Notes under the pieces: model-generated
What the model was told of the DNA's origin: nothing
The model's input: only the letters and a program-made list of their open reading frames with translations
The model's database searches: none
Part shown: positions 14,176 through 20,763 of the stretch, in pieces
How positions within the stretch are numbered: the stretch's first letter is position 1
Layout: each line of letters starts with the position of its first letter
Translations under genes and position numbers: made by a program
Assembly: GCA_036397835.1 (NCBI GenBank)
Contig: DASWIG010000256.1
Span: forward strand, 1 to 20,763
DNA length: 20,763 nucleotides
Origin: DASWIG01 sp036397835
Lineage (GTDB): Bacteria > Acidobacteriota > Thermoanaerobaculia > Multivoradales > J023
Direction: 5' to 3'

Positions 14176-14772
14176 TCAGGTGAACGCCTCTCCGGTCAGC
14201 GCCACGAAGCCGTCGCGGAACGCCTGGCGCGCCCGCGTCAGCAGCGACTCCGCGGCCTTGGGCCCGATCTCGAGCCGCGCCGCGATCTCCTTGACCGAGA
14301 GACCCTCGAGGTATTTCCACTCGAGGGCGTGGCCGTAGCGCCGCGGCAGGCTGTCGAGGGTGACCTCGACCAGGCGCTTGATCTCGCCGCGGCGCACCTT
14401 GTCCTCGGCGGCGGCGCCTTCGAAGGCCGCCAGCGAGTCGAGGGCGGCGCGGATCTCGGGCGCCTCCTCGGCGAGCCGGAGCTGCTGCGGCGCGCGCTGG
14501 GCGCGCCGGTACCAGGCGCTGATCTCGTGCCGGCAGAAGGTGCACAGCCAGGTGAAGAGCGCCGCCTCGCCGCGGTAGGTCGCCAGCTTGGCGACCGCGC
14601 GGGTCAACGTGAGCTGGACGATCTCCTCGGCCAGGTCGGCGTCCTGGTCGAGCCGCGTCAGGGCGAAGCGGAAGAGGGCGGGGAAGGCGCTCGCGAAGAA
14701 CTCCTCGAAGGCGGCTTGCCTGCCGGCCAGCATCCCGCGGACGAGGGCCATGTCGCCGAGTCGGATCGCCAT
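14176..14772 (-). CDS. ECF-type RNA polymerase sigma factor
   Basis: A 198-residue sigma-70 family factor of the extracytoplasmic-function group. Region 2 spans about 20-90 (FEEFFASAFPALFRFALTRL, then DADLAEEIVQLTLTRAVAKL and WLCTFCRHEISAWYRR). Region 4 spans about 135-190, with the helix-turn-helix GLSVKEIAARLEIGPKAAES. The FecR-like anti-sigma gene follows 54 bp downstream on the same strand, the usual sigma/anti-sigma order. The start at 14772 has only a weak AAAGAG-like site; an internal ATG at 14751 has none. A strong palindrome (14808-14837) and a repeat element (14851-14888) lie just upstream, in the likely promoter region. Target genes are unknown; the neighbouring exported proteins are candidates only by proximity. 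Confidence 0.92.
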   Translation of the reverse strand: MAIRLGDMALVRGMLAGRQAAFEEFFASAFPALFRFALTRLDQDADLAEEIVQLTLTRAVAKLATYRGEAALFTWLCTFCRHEISAWYRRAQRAPQQLRLAEEAPEIRAALDSLAAFEGAAAEDKVRRGEIKRLVEVTLDSLPRRYGHALEWKYLEGLSVKEIAARLEIGPKAAESLLTRARQAFRDGFVALTGEAFT

Positions 14773-14807
14773 GCTCTTTAGAGTGTAGCGGCGGCGGCAA
14801 TCCTTCG

Positions 14808-14837
14808 TCCGGATCCGCGGCCGGCCGCGGATCCGGA
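14808..14837. repeat. 30-bp perfect palindrome
   Basis: The half-site TCCGGATCCGCGGCC (14808-14822) is followed directly by its exact reverse complement (14823-14837), with no spacer. It lies 36 bp upstream of the sigma factor start, between the PQQ-like gene and the sigma gene. It could extrude as a cruciform, terminate transcription from the PQQ-like gene, or bind a dimeric regulator. There is no T-tract. Confidence 0.85.
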
Positions 14838-14850
14838 GCTCCCGCGTCGA

Positions 14851-14888
14851 CTCCCCTCTCCCTCCGGGAGAGGGGCTGGGGGTGAGGG
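14851..14888. repeat. Intergenic repeat element with CCCCTCTCCC/GGGAGAGGGG stem
   Basis: CCCCTCTCCC (14853-14862), TCC, GGGAGAGGGG (14866-14875), then CTGGGGGTGAGGG. I recognise this as a dispersed intergenic element seen in many GC-rich bacterial genomes, often near gene ends. The stem is a perfect 10 bp with a 3-base loop. It follows the stop codon of the PQQ-like gene by ~18 bp on the minus strand and may act in transcript termination or stability. Confidence 0.7.
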
Positions 14889-14906
14889 TTCAGGAGGACG
14901 GACGAG

Positions 14907-15887
14907 CTACGGAGGGAACAGCCCGCGGAAGCTCGGGTCGCTCACGTCCTTGGTCCACAGCTCGACGCCGCTGGCCAGGTCGACCGCCCGGATCTGCATC
15001 GGCACCTCGACGAAGTCCTCGCCCCGGCGCCGGGAATAGGGCTGCGAGAGAAAGAACAGACTGGCGTCGGCGACCAGGAACGGCGCCGTCGAGTTGACGT
15101 GGGCCAGCTCGCCCAGCCGCGCGCCCGTGGCCCGCTCGTAGATGGTCCACTGGTAGCGCTGCCACGGGTCGCCGCCGTCCTGCCGCGCGCTGGCCAGCAC
15201 GTGGCGGCCGTCGGCGGAGGTGAAGAGGCGGCCCTTGGCGCCGGCGAGGCTCTCATTGAGGACGTCGAGGGGACGCGGACCGGCGGCCTTGGCCACGGCC
15301 GCGGGCCGCACCAGCCCCGAGGCGAGGTCGATGGACGCCGCACCCTCGAGGAGGCGCAGCGCCTTGGGAGCCAGGTCCTCTTCCGCCGCCGGCATGTAGC
15401 CCTGCAGCTCGTCCGTCTCGGCCTTGGTCGCCGTCCAGGTCAGGACCAGCTTGTCGCGCTCGATGGCGGCGGCCAGGCGGAACGTCCGGTTCGGCTCGTC
15501 CTGCAGCCGCGCCGTCACGTCGCTGGGCAGCTCCACGCGGGCCGTCAGAGCGCCGGGGCTGCCGTCGCGGAGGTCGAAGGACACGACGTCCAGGCGCCCC
15601 GCCGCCTGGGTCGCGGCCTGGGCGATCAGCAGGTCGCCGACCGCGGCGAGCGGCTTGGCCGCTTTGTCCGCCGACCACAGGAGCGTGCCGCTCCTGAGGT
15701 CGACCGCGTCGAGGCCGAGCCGGGGGTTCATCACGTAGGCCACCAGACGCTCGGCGTCCACGAGCACGCCGTCGGCGAGCGCCACCGCCCGCGGCTGGGC
15801 GGTCTGGGCGGAAGCCGTGGCGGCAAACGTCAGGATGGAGGCCAGGGCAAACAACGACAAAACCGACGATCTCTTGGATCGCAGCAT
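14907..15887 (-). CDS. Secreted PQQ-like beta-propeller repeat protein
   Basis: A 326-residue exported protein. ATG 15887 is preceded by a strong AAGGAGA site seven bases upstream and opens a signal peptide (MLRSKRSSVLSLFALASILT, cleavage near ASA-QTAQ). Two PQQ/outer-membrane-BamB-type blade motifs are clear: AVDLRSGTLLW (61-71) and AVDLASGVELW (301-311). Other segments (DVVSFDLRDGSPG, SIDLASGLV, TIYERATGARLGEL) look like diverged blades. The length suits a single small propeller. No catalytic residues or membrane segments are visible, so a binding or structural role outside the cytoplasm is likely. It is transcribed divergently from the Asp-box protein through a shared control region. Confidence 0.75.
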   Translation of the reverse strand: MLRSKRSSVLSLFALASILTFAATASAQTAQPRAVALADGVLVDAERLVAYVMNPRLGLDAVDLRSGTLLWSADKAAKPLAAVGDLLIAQAATQAAGRLDVVSFDLRDGSPGALTARVELPSDVTARLQDEPNRTFRLAAAIERDKLVLTWTATKAETDELQGYMPAAEEDLAPKALRLLEGAASIDLASGLVRPAAVAKAAGPRPLDVLNESLAGAKGRLFTSADGRHVLASARQDGGDPWQRYQWTIYERATGARLGELAHVNSTAPFLVADASLFFLSQPYSRRRGEDFVEVPMQIRAVDLASGVELWTKDVSDPSFRGLFPP

Positions 15888-15943
15888 GTGGATCTCCTTG
15901 AGGCTCTGGCCAGATCGCGTCCGCTACTCGTACAGTCGTCGTC

Positions 15944-15971
15944 TTGACGGCGTACTATAGACCATAGTAGT
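15944..15971 (+). promoter_or_regulatory. Possible opposed promoter of the Asp-box gene
   Basis: On the plus strand, TTGACG (15944-15949) and TAGTAT (15966-15971) are 16 bp apart. This overlaps the minus-strand promoter face to face, so the two polymerases could not bind together. TACTAT (15953-15958) and ATAGTA (15964-15969) form an inverted repeat in the overlap. The -10 match is moderate. Confidence 0.4.
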
Positions 15972-15983
15972 ATCCGCGGTCAA
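15954..15983 (-). promoter_or_regulatory. Probable promoter of the PQQ-like gene
   Basis: On the minus strand, TTGACC (15983-15978) and TATAGT (15959-15954) are separated by 18 bp, a good sigma-70 match in an otherwise GC-rich sequence. Transcription would start near 15947, giving a ~60-base leader before the ATG at 15887. Confidence 0.6.
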
Positions 15984-15987
15984 GTTC

Positions 15988-16023
15988 CGAGTGAGCAGAA
16001 GCTTTCGAGTAAGCAGAAGCTTC
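15988..16023 (+). repeat. 18-bp tandem duplication
   Basis: Two adjacent 18-bp units (15988-16005 and 16006-16023), CGAGTGAGCAGAAGCTTT and CGAGTAAGCAGAAGCTTC, agree at 16 positions. The shared core is AGCAGAAGCTT. They lie in the leader of the Asp-box gene and could be iterated binding sites or a recent slippage product. Confidence 0.75.
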
Positions 16024-16086
16024 CAACCAACGCCGCCAGCGTCGCATCCGTCGTCGAAGCTCGTCGTCTTCCGGGATTCGCCGGAT

Positions 16087-16103
16087 CGGGTTGAGTCAAC
16101 CCG
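16087..16103. promoter_or_regulatory. 17-bp palindrome, operator-like
   Basis: CGGGTTGA-G-TCAACCCG is a perfect 8-bp inverted repeat around a single base. The one-base centre makes an RNA hairpin less likely than a dimeric protein-binding site. It lies 38 bp before the TTG start of the Asp-box protein. Confidence 0.5.
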
Positions 16104-16141
16104 GTCCAGAAAACTCCTAGACGAAACAATCGAGGTGTACC

Positions 16142-18724
16142 TTGAGCTTCACGTCAACACACGGCTCCTCTTCGAGACACGCTACGAGCGGCCACCGTTC
16201 CCCGCTGGCCGTCTTCGTGCTGGGCTTCCTCCTCATCGCCGGCGGCCTCTACGCCGGCGGCGCGCCGCGCCACGCGGCTCCCCTGCTCGACGCTCCCGCC
16301 GCGGCCGGCAAGGCCGCGCCGACGGTCCCCGTCAAGGCCGTCGGCGGCAAATGGAAGCCCCAGGGCCCGGCGCCGATCTCGCCGGCCCAGGTCGAGAACA
16401 TCGTCCCCGGCGACGAGGCGGTGGGCGCCATCCACGTCGTCACCGCCCATCCGACGTCGTCCAAGACGCTCTACGTCGGCACCGTCAACGGCGGCGTCTG
16501 GAAGACGGCCAACGCCACGTCGAGCAAGGTCAAGTGGCAGCAGCTCACCGACTTCCAGTCGTCGTTGTCCATCGGCGCGCTCGAGTTCGACCCCACCGAC
16601 TCGCGGCACAAGACGCTGGTGGCCGGCGTCGGCCTGTGGTCGAGCTTCGGCCGCCTCGGCGGCCTGCGCACGGGCCTGCTGCGCACCACCAACGGCGGCT
16701 CGAGCTGGCAGGCGATCGACGGCGGCGGCATCCTCGTCGGCAAGAACGTCGCCGGCGTCGCCGCCCGCGGCTCGACGCTGGTGGTCGCGGTCAACATCGC
16801 CGACCTCTTCACCTTCGGCAACATCGGCATCTGGCGCTCGATTGACGGCGGCGCCACCTTCACCCAGATCGGGGTCGGCAACGGCGCGGCCACCGGCCTG
16901 CCCGGCGGCGTGACCTTCGACCTGGTGGGCGACCCCAACGACCAGCAGCGGCTCTTCACCAGCGTCGTCTTCGCCGACCTCGTCGGCGGCGTCAACGGCG
17001 TCTACCGCAGCGGCGACACCGGCGCCACCTGGACCAAGGTCTCGAGCCCGGCGATGGACGCGCTGCTGATCAGCGGCGTGACGTCGAACGTCGAGCTCGC
17101 CGTCGGCAAGCACAACAACGTCTACGCGGCGATCGCCAACTCCGGCCGCCTGGCCGGCCTCTTCCGCTCCGGCGACGGCGGCACCACCTGGACCGCCCTC
17201 GACCGGCCCCAGACCGGCCCCAACGTCAACTCCTCCGGCCTGCACCCCGGCGGCCAGGCGTCGATCCACCTGTCGATCGTCGCCGATCCCACCGACGCCG
17301 ACGTCGTCTACGTCGGCGGCGACCGCCAGCCCTTCACGCTGGAGGACGGGCTGCCCTTCCCGCCGCAGTTCCCCAACGCGATCGGCGCCTTCAACTTCTC
17401 CGGCCGCCTCTTCCGGATCGACGCCACGAAGCCCGCGGGCAGCCAGTTCACCCACATGACCAACTCGAACGCCGCCGGCCCGGCGGGCGGCGGCACCGCC
17501 TCGGGCAGCTCGCCCCACGCCGACTCGCGCGAGATGGACTTCGACGCCGCCGGCAACCTCATCGAGGTCGACGACGGCGGCATCTACAAGCGCACCAGCC
17601 CGCGCGACAACACCGGCGACTGGTTCTCCCTGAACGGCGACATCCAGGTCTCGGAGCTCCACGACGTCTCCTTCGACACCCTCGCCAACGTCGGCGTCGG
17701 CGGCCTCCAGGACAACGGCACGCCGATGCAGAACAAGAAGAACGACAAGACCTGGTTCCTGTGGGTCGGCGGCGACGGCGGCGACGTGGCCATCGACGAC
17801 TCGGACCCCGAGCTCTCCATCCGCTACACCAGCGCCCAGGGCCTGCAGGCCTTCAACCGGTCTTTCTGGGACAAGCACAACGTCAACCAGGGCTTCGTCT
17901 TCGTCGGCCTCAACGTGATCGGCGGCGGCGCGGCGATCACCGGCCAGTTCGCGACGCCGATCGAGCTCAACGCGGTCGATCCCTTCCGGATCGTCATCGG
18001 CGGCGGCAACGGCGTCTACGAGTCCTTCGACCAGGGCGACACGATCGCCGCGATCGGCCCCGGCATCGTGGTCAACGGCACCGGCTTCGACCCGATCGGC
18101 TACGGCTACCCCGGCAATCCGGACTACCTCCTGGTGGGCTCGACCGACCGCGTCTTCGTGCGCACCGCGCCGCCGCCGGCGCCGCTGTTGCAGTCCCTCA
18201 CCTACCCGGGAACAGGCTCGGGCCGCACGGTGCGCGACGTCGTGATCGACCAGGACACCGGATCGACCTTCCTCACCAACCTGACCCAGGTCTGGCACAC
18301 GCCGGACCAGGGCGCGACCTGGATCGACGTCTCCGGCAACATCCAGACCTTCGCCCCGGTCGCCCTGCGCGCCATCACCTACGTCACCCTCGGCGGTCAC
18401 GGCGGCGGCGACGATGACGACGACGAGGGCGACGACGACGAGGGCGACGACGCCGGCGGCGACGCGCTCGTCGTCTCGACCTTCAACGGCATCTTCGTCG
18501 CCAGGGAAGCCGACGGCTTCGCGGTCTGGAACGTGCTCGGCGAGGACCTGCCGAAGGCCCCGATCCTCGACGTCGAATTCGACGCCGACAACAAAGTCGT
18601 GGTCGCGGGCACGCTGGGCCGCGGCACCTGGCATCTCAAGGCGAGCTCCATCAACGACGACGACGACGACGATGACGACGACGACGATGACGACGACGAC
18701 GAGGGCGACGATGACGACAACTGA
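16142..18724 (+). CDS. Secreted Asp-box (BNR/sortilin-like) propeller protein with poly-Asp tail
   Basis: An 860-residue protein starting at TTG 16142, with GAGGTG a few bases upstream; no ATG or GTG start would keep the N-terminus. Residues ~22-39 (LAVFVLGFLLIAGGLYAG) form a signal peptide or N-terminal anchor. The body is a beta-propeller with Asp-box motifs S/T-x-D/N-x-G-x-T-W: TTNGGSSW (about 182), SIDGGATF (about 236), SGDTGATW (about 290), SGDGGTTW (about 342) and TPDQGATW (about 719). Asp-box propellers occur in sialidases, sortilin and xyloglucanases, but I see no catalytic site. A Gly/Asp/Glu-rich insertion (757-776) interrupts a late blade, and the protein ends in a run of 15 aspartates then EGDDDDN (839-860). 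The acidic parts suggest calcium or mineral binding; this is inference. Confidence 0.85.
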   Translation: MSFTSTHGSSSRHATSGHRSPLAVFVLGFLLIAGGLYAGGAPRHAAPLLDAPAAAGKAAPTVPVKAVGGKWKPQGPAPISPAQVENIVPGDEAVGAIHVVTAHPTSSKTLYVGTVNGGVWKTANATSSKVKWQQLTDFQSSLSIGALEFDPTDSRHKTLVAGVGLWSSFGRLGGLRTGLLRTTNGGSSWQAIDGGGILVGKNVAGVAARGSTLVVAVNIADLFTFGNIGIWRSIDGGATFTQIGVGNGAATGLPGGVTFDLVGDPNDQQRLFTSVVFADLVGGVNGVYRSGDTGATWTKVSSPAMDALLISGVTSNVELAVGKHNNVYAAIANSGRLAGLFRSGDGGTTWTALDRPQTGPNVNSSGLHPGGQASIHLSIVADPTDADVVYVGGDRQPFTLEDGLPFPPQFPNAIGAFNFSGRLFRIDATKPAGSQFTHMTNSNAAGPAGGGTASGSSPHADSREMDFDAAGNLIEVDDGGIYKRTSPRDNTGDWFSLNGDIQVSELHDVSFDTLANVGVGGLQDNGTPMQNKKNDKTWFLWVGGDGGDVAIDDSDPELSIRYTSAQGLQAFNRSFWDKHNVNQGFVFVGLNVIGGGAAITGQFATPIELNAVDPFRIVIGGGNGVYESFDQGDTIAAIGPGIVVNGTGFDPIGYGYPGNPDYLLVGSTDRVFVRTAPPPAPLLQSLTYPGTGSGRTVRDVVIDQDTGSTFLTNLTQVWHTPDQGATWIDVSGNIQTFAPVALRAITYVTLGGHGGGDDDDDEGDDDEGDDAGGDALVVSTFNGIFVAREADGFAVWNVLGEDLPKAPILDVEFDADNKVVVAGTLGRGTWHLKASSINDDDDDDDDDDDDDDDEGDDDDN
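18656..18721 (+). repeat. GAC/GAT trinucleotide repeat encoding the poly-Asp tail
   Basis: Twenty-two consecutive codons, nearly all GAC with scattered GAT, interrupted by GAGGGC, encode the acidic C-terminus of the Asp-box protein. A second, more broken run lies at 18410-18469. Such triplet tracts change length by slippage without shifting frame. Confidence 0.85.
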
Positions 18725-18751
18725 AGTCTGAAGCCAGCCTCAACGTCCCTT

Positions 18752-18779
18752 GAAGGCGACGGCGTCCGCCGTCGCCTTC
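18752..18779 (+). terminator. Intrinsic terminator after the Asp-box gene
   Basis: GAAGGCGACGGC (18752-18763), loop GTCC, GCCGTCGCCTTC (18768-18779): a perfect 12-bp stem followed by TTCGTT, 27 bp after the stop codon. The short T-rich tail is what one expects of a terminator in a GC-rich genome. Confidence 0.75.
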
Positions 18780-18821
18780 TTCGTTGCGTCCCCTTCTTCA
18801 GCCCGCAGGGCGAGAGCCGAC

Positions 18822-18844
18822 AGCCGGGGTATCAACCCCCGGCT
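18822..18844 (-). terminator. Hairpin around the amidohydrolase stop codon
   Basis: AGCCGGGG (18822-18829) and CCCCGGCT (18837-18844) form an 8-bp perfect stem whose 7-base loop holds the TGA stop (18832-18834, minus strand). No T-tract follows on the minus strand. It may assist termination or protect the mRNA end. Confidence 0.4.
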
Positions 18845-20475
18845 CTCAGCACTCCGGCGTCCCACACGACCTCGCCGCCGACGATCGTGAGCAGGCTCAC
18901 GGTCTCCGGGATCGCCGCCGGCGGCACCGTGAAGAGGTCCTGCGAGAGCACCGCGAGGTCGGCGAGGAAGCCGCGCCGCAGCGCGCCCTTCTGCCACTCC
19001 TGGAACTCGGCGCGGGCCGAGCCGCGGGTATAGGCGCGGACCGCTTCCTCCACCGTCAGGGCTTCCTCCGGATGGAAAGGATGGACGACGGCGAAGAAGA
19101 GGTCGACGAAGGGGTTGGGCACGGTGGCGTCGGAGCCGAAGGCGAGGGCGACGCCGGAATCGAGCAGCGTCTTCAGGGGCTGCGCGGCGGCGGCGCGGTC
19201 GGCGCCCAGCGGCGTCTCCAGGTCGAGGGCGAGGTGGGTGGGATTCTGCACCACGGTCACGCCCAGCCGGGCCGCCTGGTCGATCTGCTCGGGATGGAGC
19301 AGGTCGCCGTGCTCGATGCGCGGGCGCAGGAAGCGCCAGACGAAGGGAGGCGCCGCGTCGTCGAGCGCCGCCAGCAGCTCGTCGAGCGCGCGGTCGCCCA
19401 CGGCGTGGACGAGGAGCTGGTTGAGCGTCGGCAGCCGCAAGGTCTGGCGCACGATGCGGCTCAGCTCCTGGTCCGTGAAGCTGACGTGGCCCGAGCCGGG
19501 GAAATCGGCGTAGGGCTCGCGCAAAGCCGCGCTGCGCTCGATCGGGGTGCCGTCGAGCAGCCATTTGACGCCCGACGCCGAGACCCGGGCGGAGTGCCGC
19601 AGCCGCCGCGTACGGCAGCTCTCTTCAGGGGTGAACGGCACACACATCAGCCGTACCCGCGTCCTGACGTCGGCCCCGGCGAGCACGCGGGCGCTGCGCT
19701 CGAGGGTGAGACCGATCGTCATCTCCTGCACCGTGGTCACGCCGGCCCGCGCCGCCAGCGCCGTGAGCTCCTCGTACTGGGCGCGCAGGACCTCGTCGGG
19801 GACCTCCGAGCGGACCGTCCGGAAGAGGCGGAAGAGGGCGTACTCGTGGACCACGCCGTTGAGCACGTCGGTGCCGTCGAAGCGGTCGTAGCGGCCGCCG
19901 AAGGGATCGGGCTCGTCCTCGGCGAGGCCCGCGGCCTCAATCGCCGCGGAGCTCACCACCGCGCTGTGGCTCGACCAGGTCAGGAGGATCGTCGGGTTGT
20001 CGGGGGCCACGGCGTCGAGGGCCTCGCGATCGGCGGCCGGGTCGAAGAGGGCGAGCTCGGCGATGAGCACCAGGATCCACTCCCCGGGCTCGGCCACCGC
20101 CACGGCGTCGGCCACCTGGGCGATGGCCGCGTCGAGGGTCGGTCCGGGGCCGGGGATGTCGATGGGGGGCAGCGTCAGCCGCGGCAGGCCGACGCCGAGG
20201 TGGGCGTGGGCGTCGTTGAAGCCCGGCACCACCACCCGTCCGCCGAGGTCGTAAGAGACGGTGTCCGGGCCCTCGAAGGACCGGACCGGCCCGTCGTCGC
20301 CCACCGCCACGATCCGCTTCCCGCGGACGGCCACGGCCTGCGCCCACGGGTGCCGGGGGTCGGCGGTGAAGACCTTGCCGTTGTGGAGGACGAGGTCGGC
20401 GGGATTTCGATGGGCGGCCCCGAGGGGGCCGGCAAGGACGAAGAGCGAGACCAGGACGAGACACGACCGGCGCAT
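18832..20475 (-). CDS. Exported amidohydrolase, YtcJ-like (Amidohydrolase_3)
   Basis: Metal-dependent hydrolase of the amidohydrolase superfamily, Amidohydrolase_3/YtcJ branch, 547 residues. A signal peptide (MRRSCLVLVSLFVLAGPLGA) precedes the small beta domain (LVLHNGKVFTADP, about 29-40) and the TIM barrel. Metal-site residues are visible: H90 and H92 in NDAHAHLG, K304 in GVKWLLDGTP (likely carbamylated lysine), H357 in VHAVGDRA, H389 in RIEHGDL and D449 in FGSDATVPNPF. The late VGGEVVWD strand closes the beta domain. The substrate is unknown; relatives act on N-acyl or amide-bonded small molecules. ATG 20475 has AAAGGAG six bases upstream. It is exported, so it probably works outside the cytoplasm on nutrients or waste amides. 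It converges on the Asp-box gene, with terminator structures between. Confidence 0.93.
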   Translation of the reverse strand: MRRSCLVLVSLFVLAGPLGAAHRNPADLVLHNGKVFTADPRHPWAQAVAVRGKRIVAVGDDGPVRSFEGPDTVSYDLGGRVVVPGFNDAHAHLGVGLPRLTLPPIDIPGPGPTLDAAIAQVADAVAVAEPGEWILVLIAELALFDPAADREALDAVAPDNPTILLTWSSHSAVVSSAAIEAAGLAEDEPDPFGGRYDRFDGTDVLNGVVHEYALFRLFRTVRSEVPDEVLRAQYEELTALAARAGVTTVQEMTIGLTLERSARVLAGADVRTRVRLMCVPFTPEESCRTRRLRHSARVSASGVKWLLDGTPIERSAALREPYADFPGSGHVSFTDQELSRIVRQTLRLPTLNQLLVHAVGDRALDELLAALDDAAPPFVWRFLRPRIEHGDLLHPEQIDQAARLGVTVVQNPTHLALDLETPLGADRAAAAQPLKTLLDSGVALAFGSDATVPNPFVDLFFAVVHPFHPEEALTVEEAVRAYTRGSARAEFQEWQKGALRRGFLADLAVLSQDLFTVPPAAIPETVSLLTIVGGEVVWDAGVLRAGG

Positions 20476-20502
20476 GGCTGGCTCCTTTCTTGTTGTCAGG
20501 GG

Positions 20503-20508
20503 ATTATA
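20503..20508 (-). promoter_or_regulatory. Probable -10 element of the amidohydrolase gene
   Basis: The minus strand reads TATAAT at 20508-20503, a perfect -10 hexamer 27 bp upstream of the ATG. The sequence 16-18 bp further upstream gives only poor -35 matches, so the promoter may depend on an activator. Confidence 0.5.
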
Positions 20509-20610
20509 GCGGAGAATCCCTGGTCTCAGCTCACGCGGGCGCGAGCTTGCCCCGATCGCGGGTTCGGTCGTGGTAGGATTCCACGAATGAAGGTGGCGCG
20601 AATCGAGTAC

Positions 20611-20763
20611 CTAGCGGCGCTTGGCGAGAGCGGCACGGGCGCGGCGTTCGATCTCCCCCAGCCATTCCTCGTGATCCCCCTCCTTGTCCGGCGGCGGTGG
20701 GTCGAGGCTCTCCAGCAAGCTGTTGGCCACGGTCGCGCGCTCGGGTTGGGAGAGATGAAGAGC
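20611..20763 (-). CDS. Addiction-module antitoxin, TIGR02574-like (5' part outside window)
   Basis: On the minus strand the frame enters at base 20763 and ends at TAG 20613-20611, giving 51 codons including the stop. The visible residues read ALHLSQPERATVANSLLESL, then a Pro/Asp/Glu segment, then HEEWLGEIERRARAALAKRR. This matches the putative addiction module component family: L-S-x-x-ERA-x-x-A-x-x-LL-x-SLD followed by W-x-x-EI-x-RR. The start is beyond the window. The cognate RelE/ParE toxin normally follows at once. Here only ~100 bp of non-coding sequence (with a short TCGTGG/CCACGA hairpin at 20568-20586) separates it from the amidohydrolase promoter, so no downstream toxin exists in this copy. 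Confidence 0.7.
   Translation of the reverse strand, partial: ALHLSQPERATVANSLLESLDPPPPDKEGDHEEWLGEIERRARAALAKRR

Noticed and set aside
14808..14837. Palindrome as a cloning-linker contaminant, because it contains BamHI-, SacII- and FseI-type sites
   Set aside because: These sites follow from any GC-only palindrome of this sequence. Flanks are continuous genomic sequence and no vector sequence is visible.
15988..16023. Tandem repeat as the start of a CRISPR array
   Set aside because: Only two adjacent units without spacers, and no cas genes in the window.
16154..18634. 826-codon open frame antisense to the Asp-box protein
   Set aside because: Composition typical of a shadow frame (Val/Ala/Asp/Glu/Arg runs); the Asp-box motifs are on the plus strand.
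20587..20763. Plus-strand frame MKVARIEYLAALGE at the window end
   Set aside because: It is antisense to the antitoxin, which matches a known family pattern on the minus strand. The plus frame has no ribosome-binding site or recognisable domain.

Overview
The window is very GC-rich and densely coding, with the third-position G/C bias typical of high-GC bacteria. The gene content suggests a free-living, probably Gram-negative bacterium: a glycogen branching enzyme, large secreted proteins built from carboxypeptidase-regulatory-like repeats, a secreted Asp-box propeller protein, an ECF sigma/FecR pair, an XPB-Bax1 helicase/nuclease pair, and several toxin-antitoxin loci. Acidobacteriota (Thermoanaerobaculia-like) is my best guess. 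This is inference; no rRNA or other phylogenetic marker is present.

Layout. (1) 1-3147: the 3' part of an unrecognised cytoplasmic protein gene (+) converges on and overlaps glgB (-). A possible 43-residue coiled-coil ORF lies just upstream of glgB. (2) 3211-10585: a same-strand run of five genes: XPB-type SF2 helicase, RelBE/ParDE-like antitoxin and toxin, a 1363-aa secreted repeat protein, and a DUF790/Bax1-family nuclease. XPB and Bax1 are known partners, and here they are separated by three unrelated genes. (3) 10586-12240: a decayed accessory patch. It holds an intact PIN-type antitoxin, a broken vapC, an ATP-binding protein lacking its N-terminal domain, near-identical 18-bp direct repeats, a perfect 19-bp inverted repeat, and the N-terminal stub of an AAA ATPase.

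(4) 12286-13097: a hairpin leader and a secreted protein with ten clustered cysteines. (5) 13159-15887, all on the minus strand: a secreted PQQ-like protein, then an ECF sigma factor and its FecR-type anti-sigma factor with a C-terminal STN/DUF4974-like domain. Between the PQQ-like gene and the sigma gene lie a 30-bp perfect palindrome and a CCCCTCTCCC/GGGAGAGGGG repeat element. (6) 15888-16141: a 254-bp divergent control region with overlapping opposed promoters, an 18-bp tandem duplication and a 17-bp operator-like palindrome. (7) 16142-18724: an 860-aa secreted Asp-box (BNR/sortilin-like) protein with an acidic insertion and a poly-aspartate tail, closed by a clear terminator. (8) 18832-20475 (-): an exported YtcJ-type amidohydrolase. 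(9) 20611-20763 (-): the 3' end of a TIGR02574-type addiction-module antitoxin running off the window.

No rRNA, tRNA, CRISPR array, intact transposase or integrase was found. The best candidates for something not yet described are the split XPB-Bax1 locus with an embedded toxin-antitoxin pair translationally linked to a giant secreted protein, and the palindrome-bearing decayed patch next to it.
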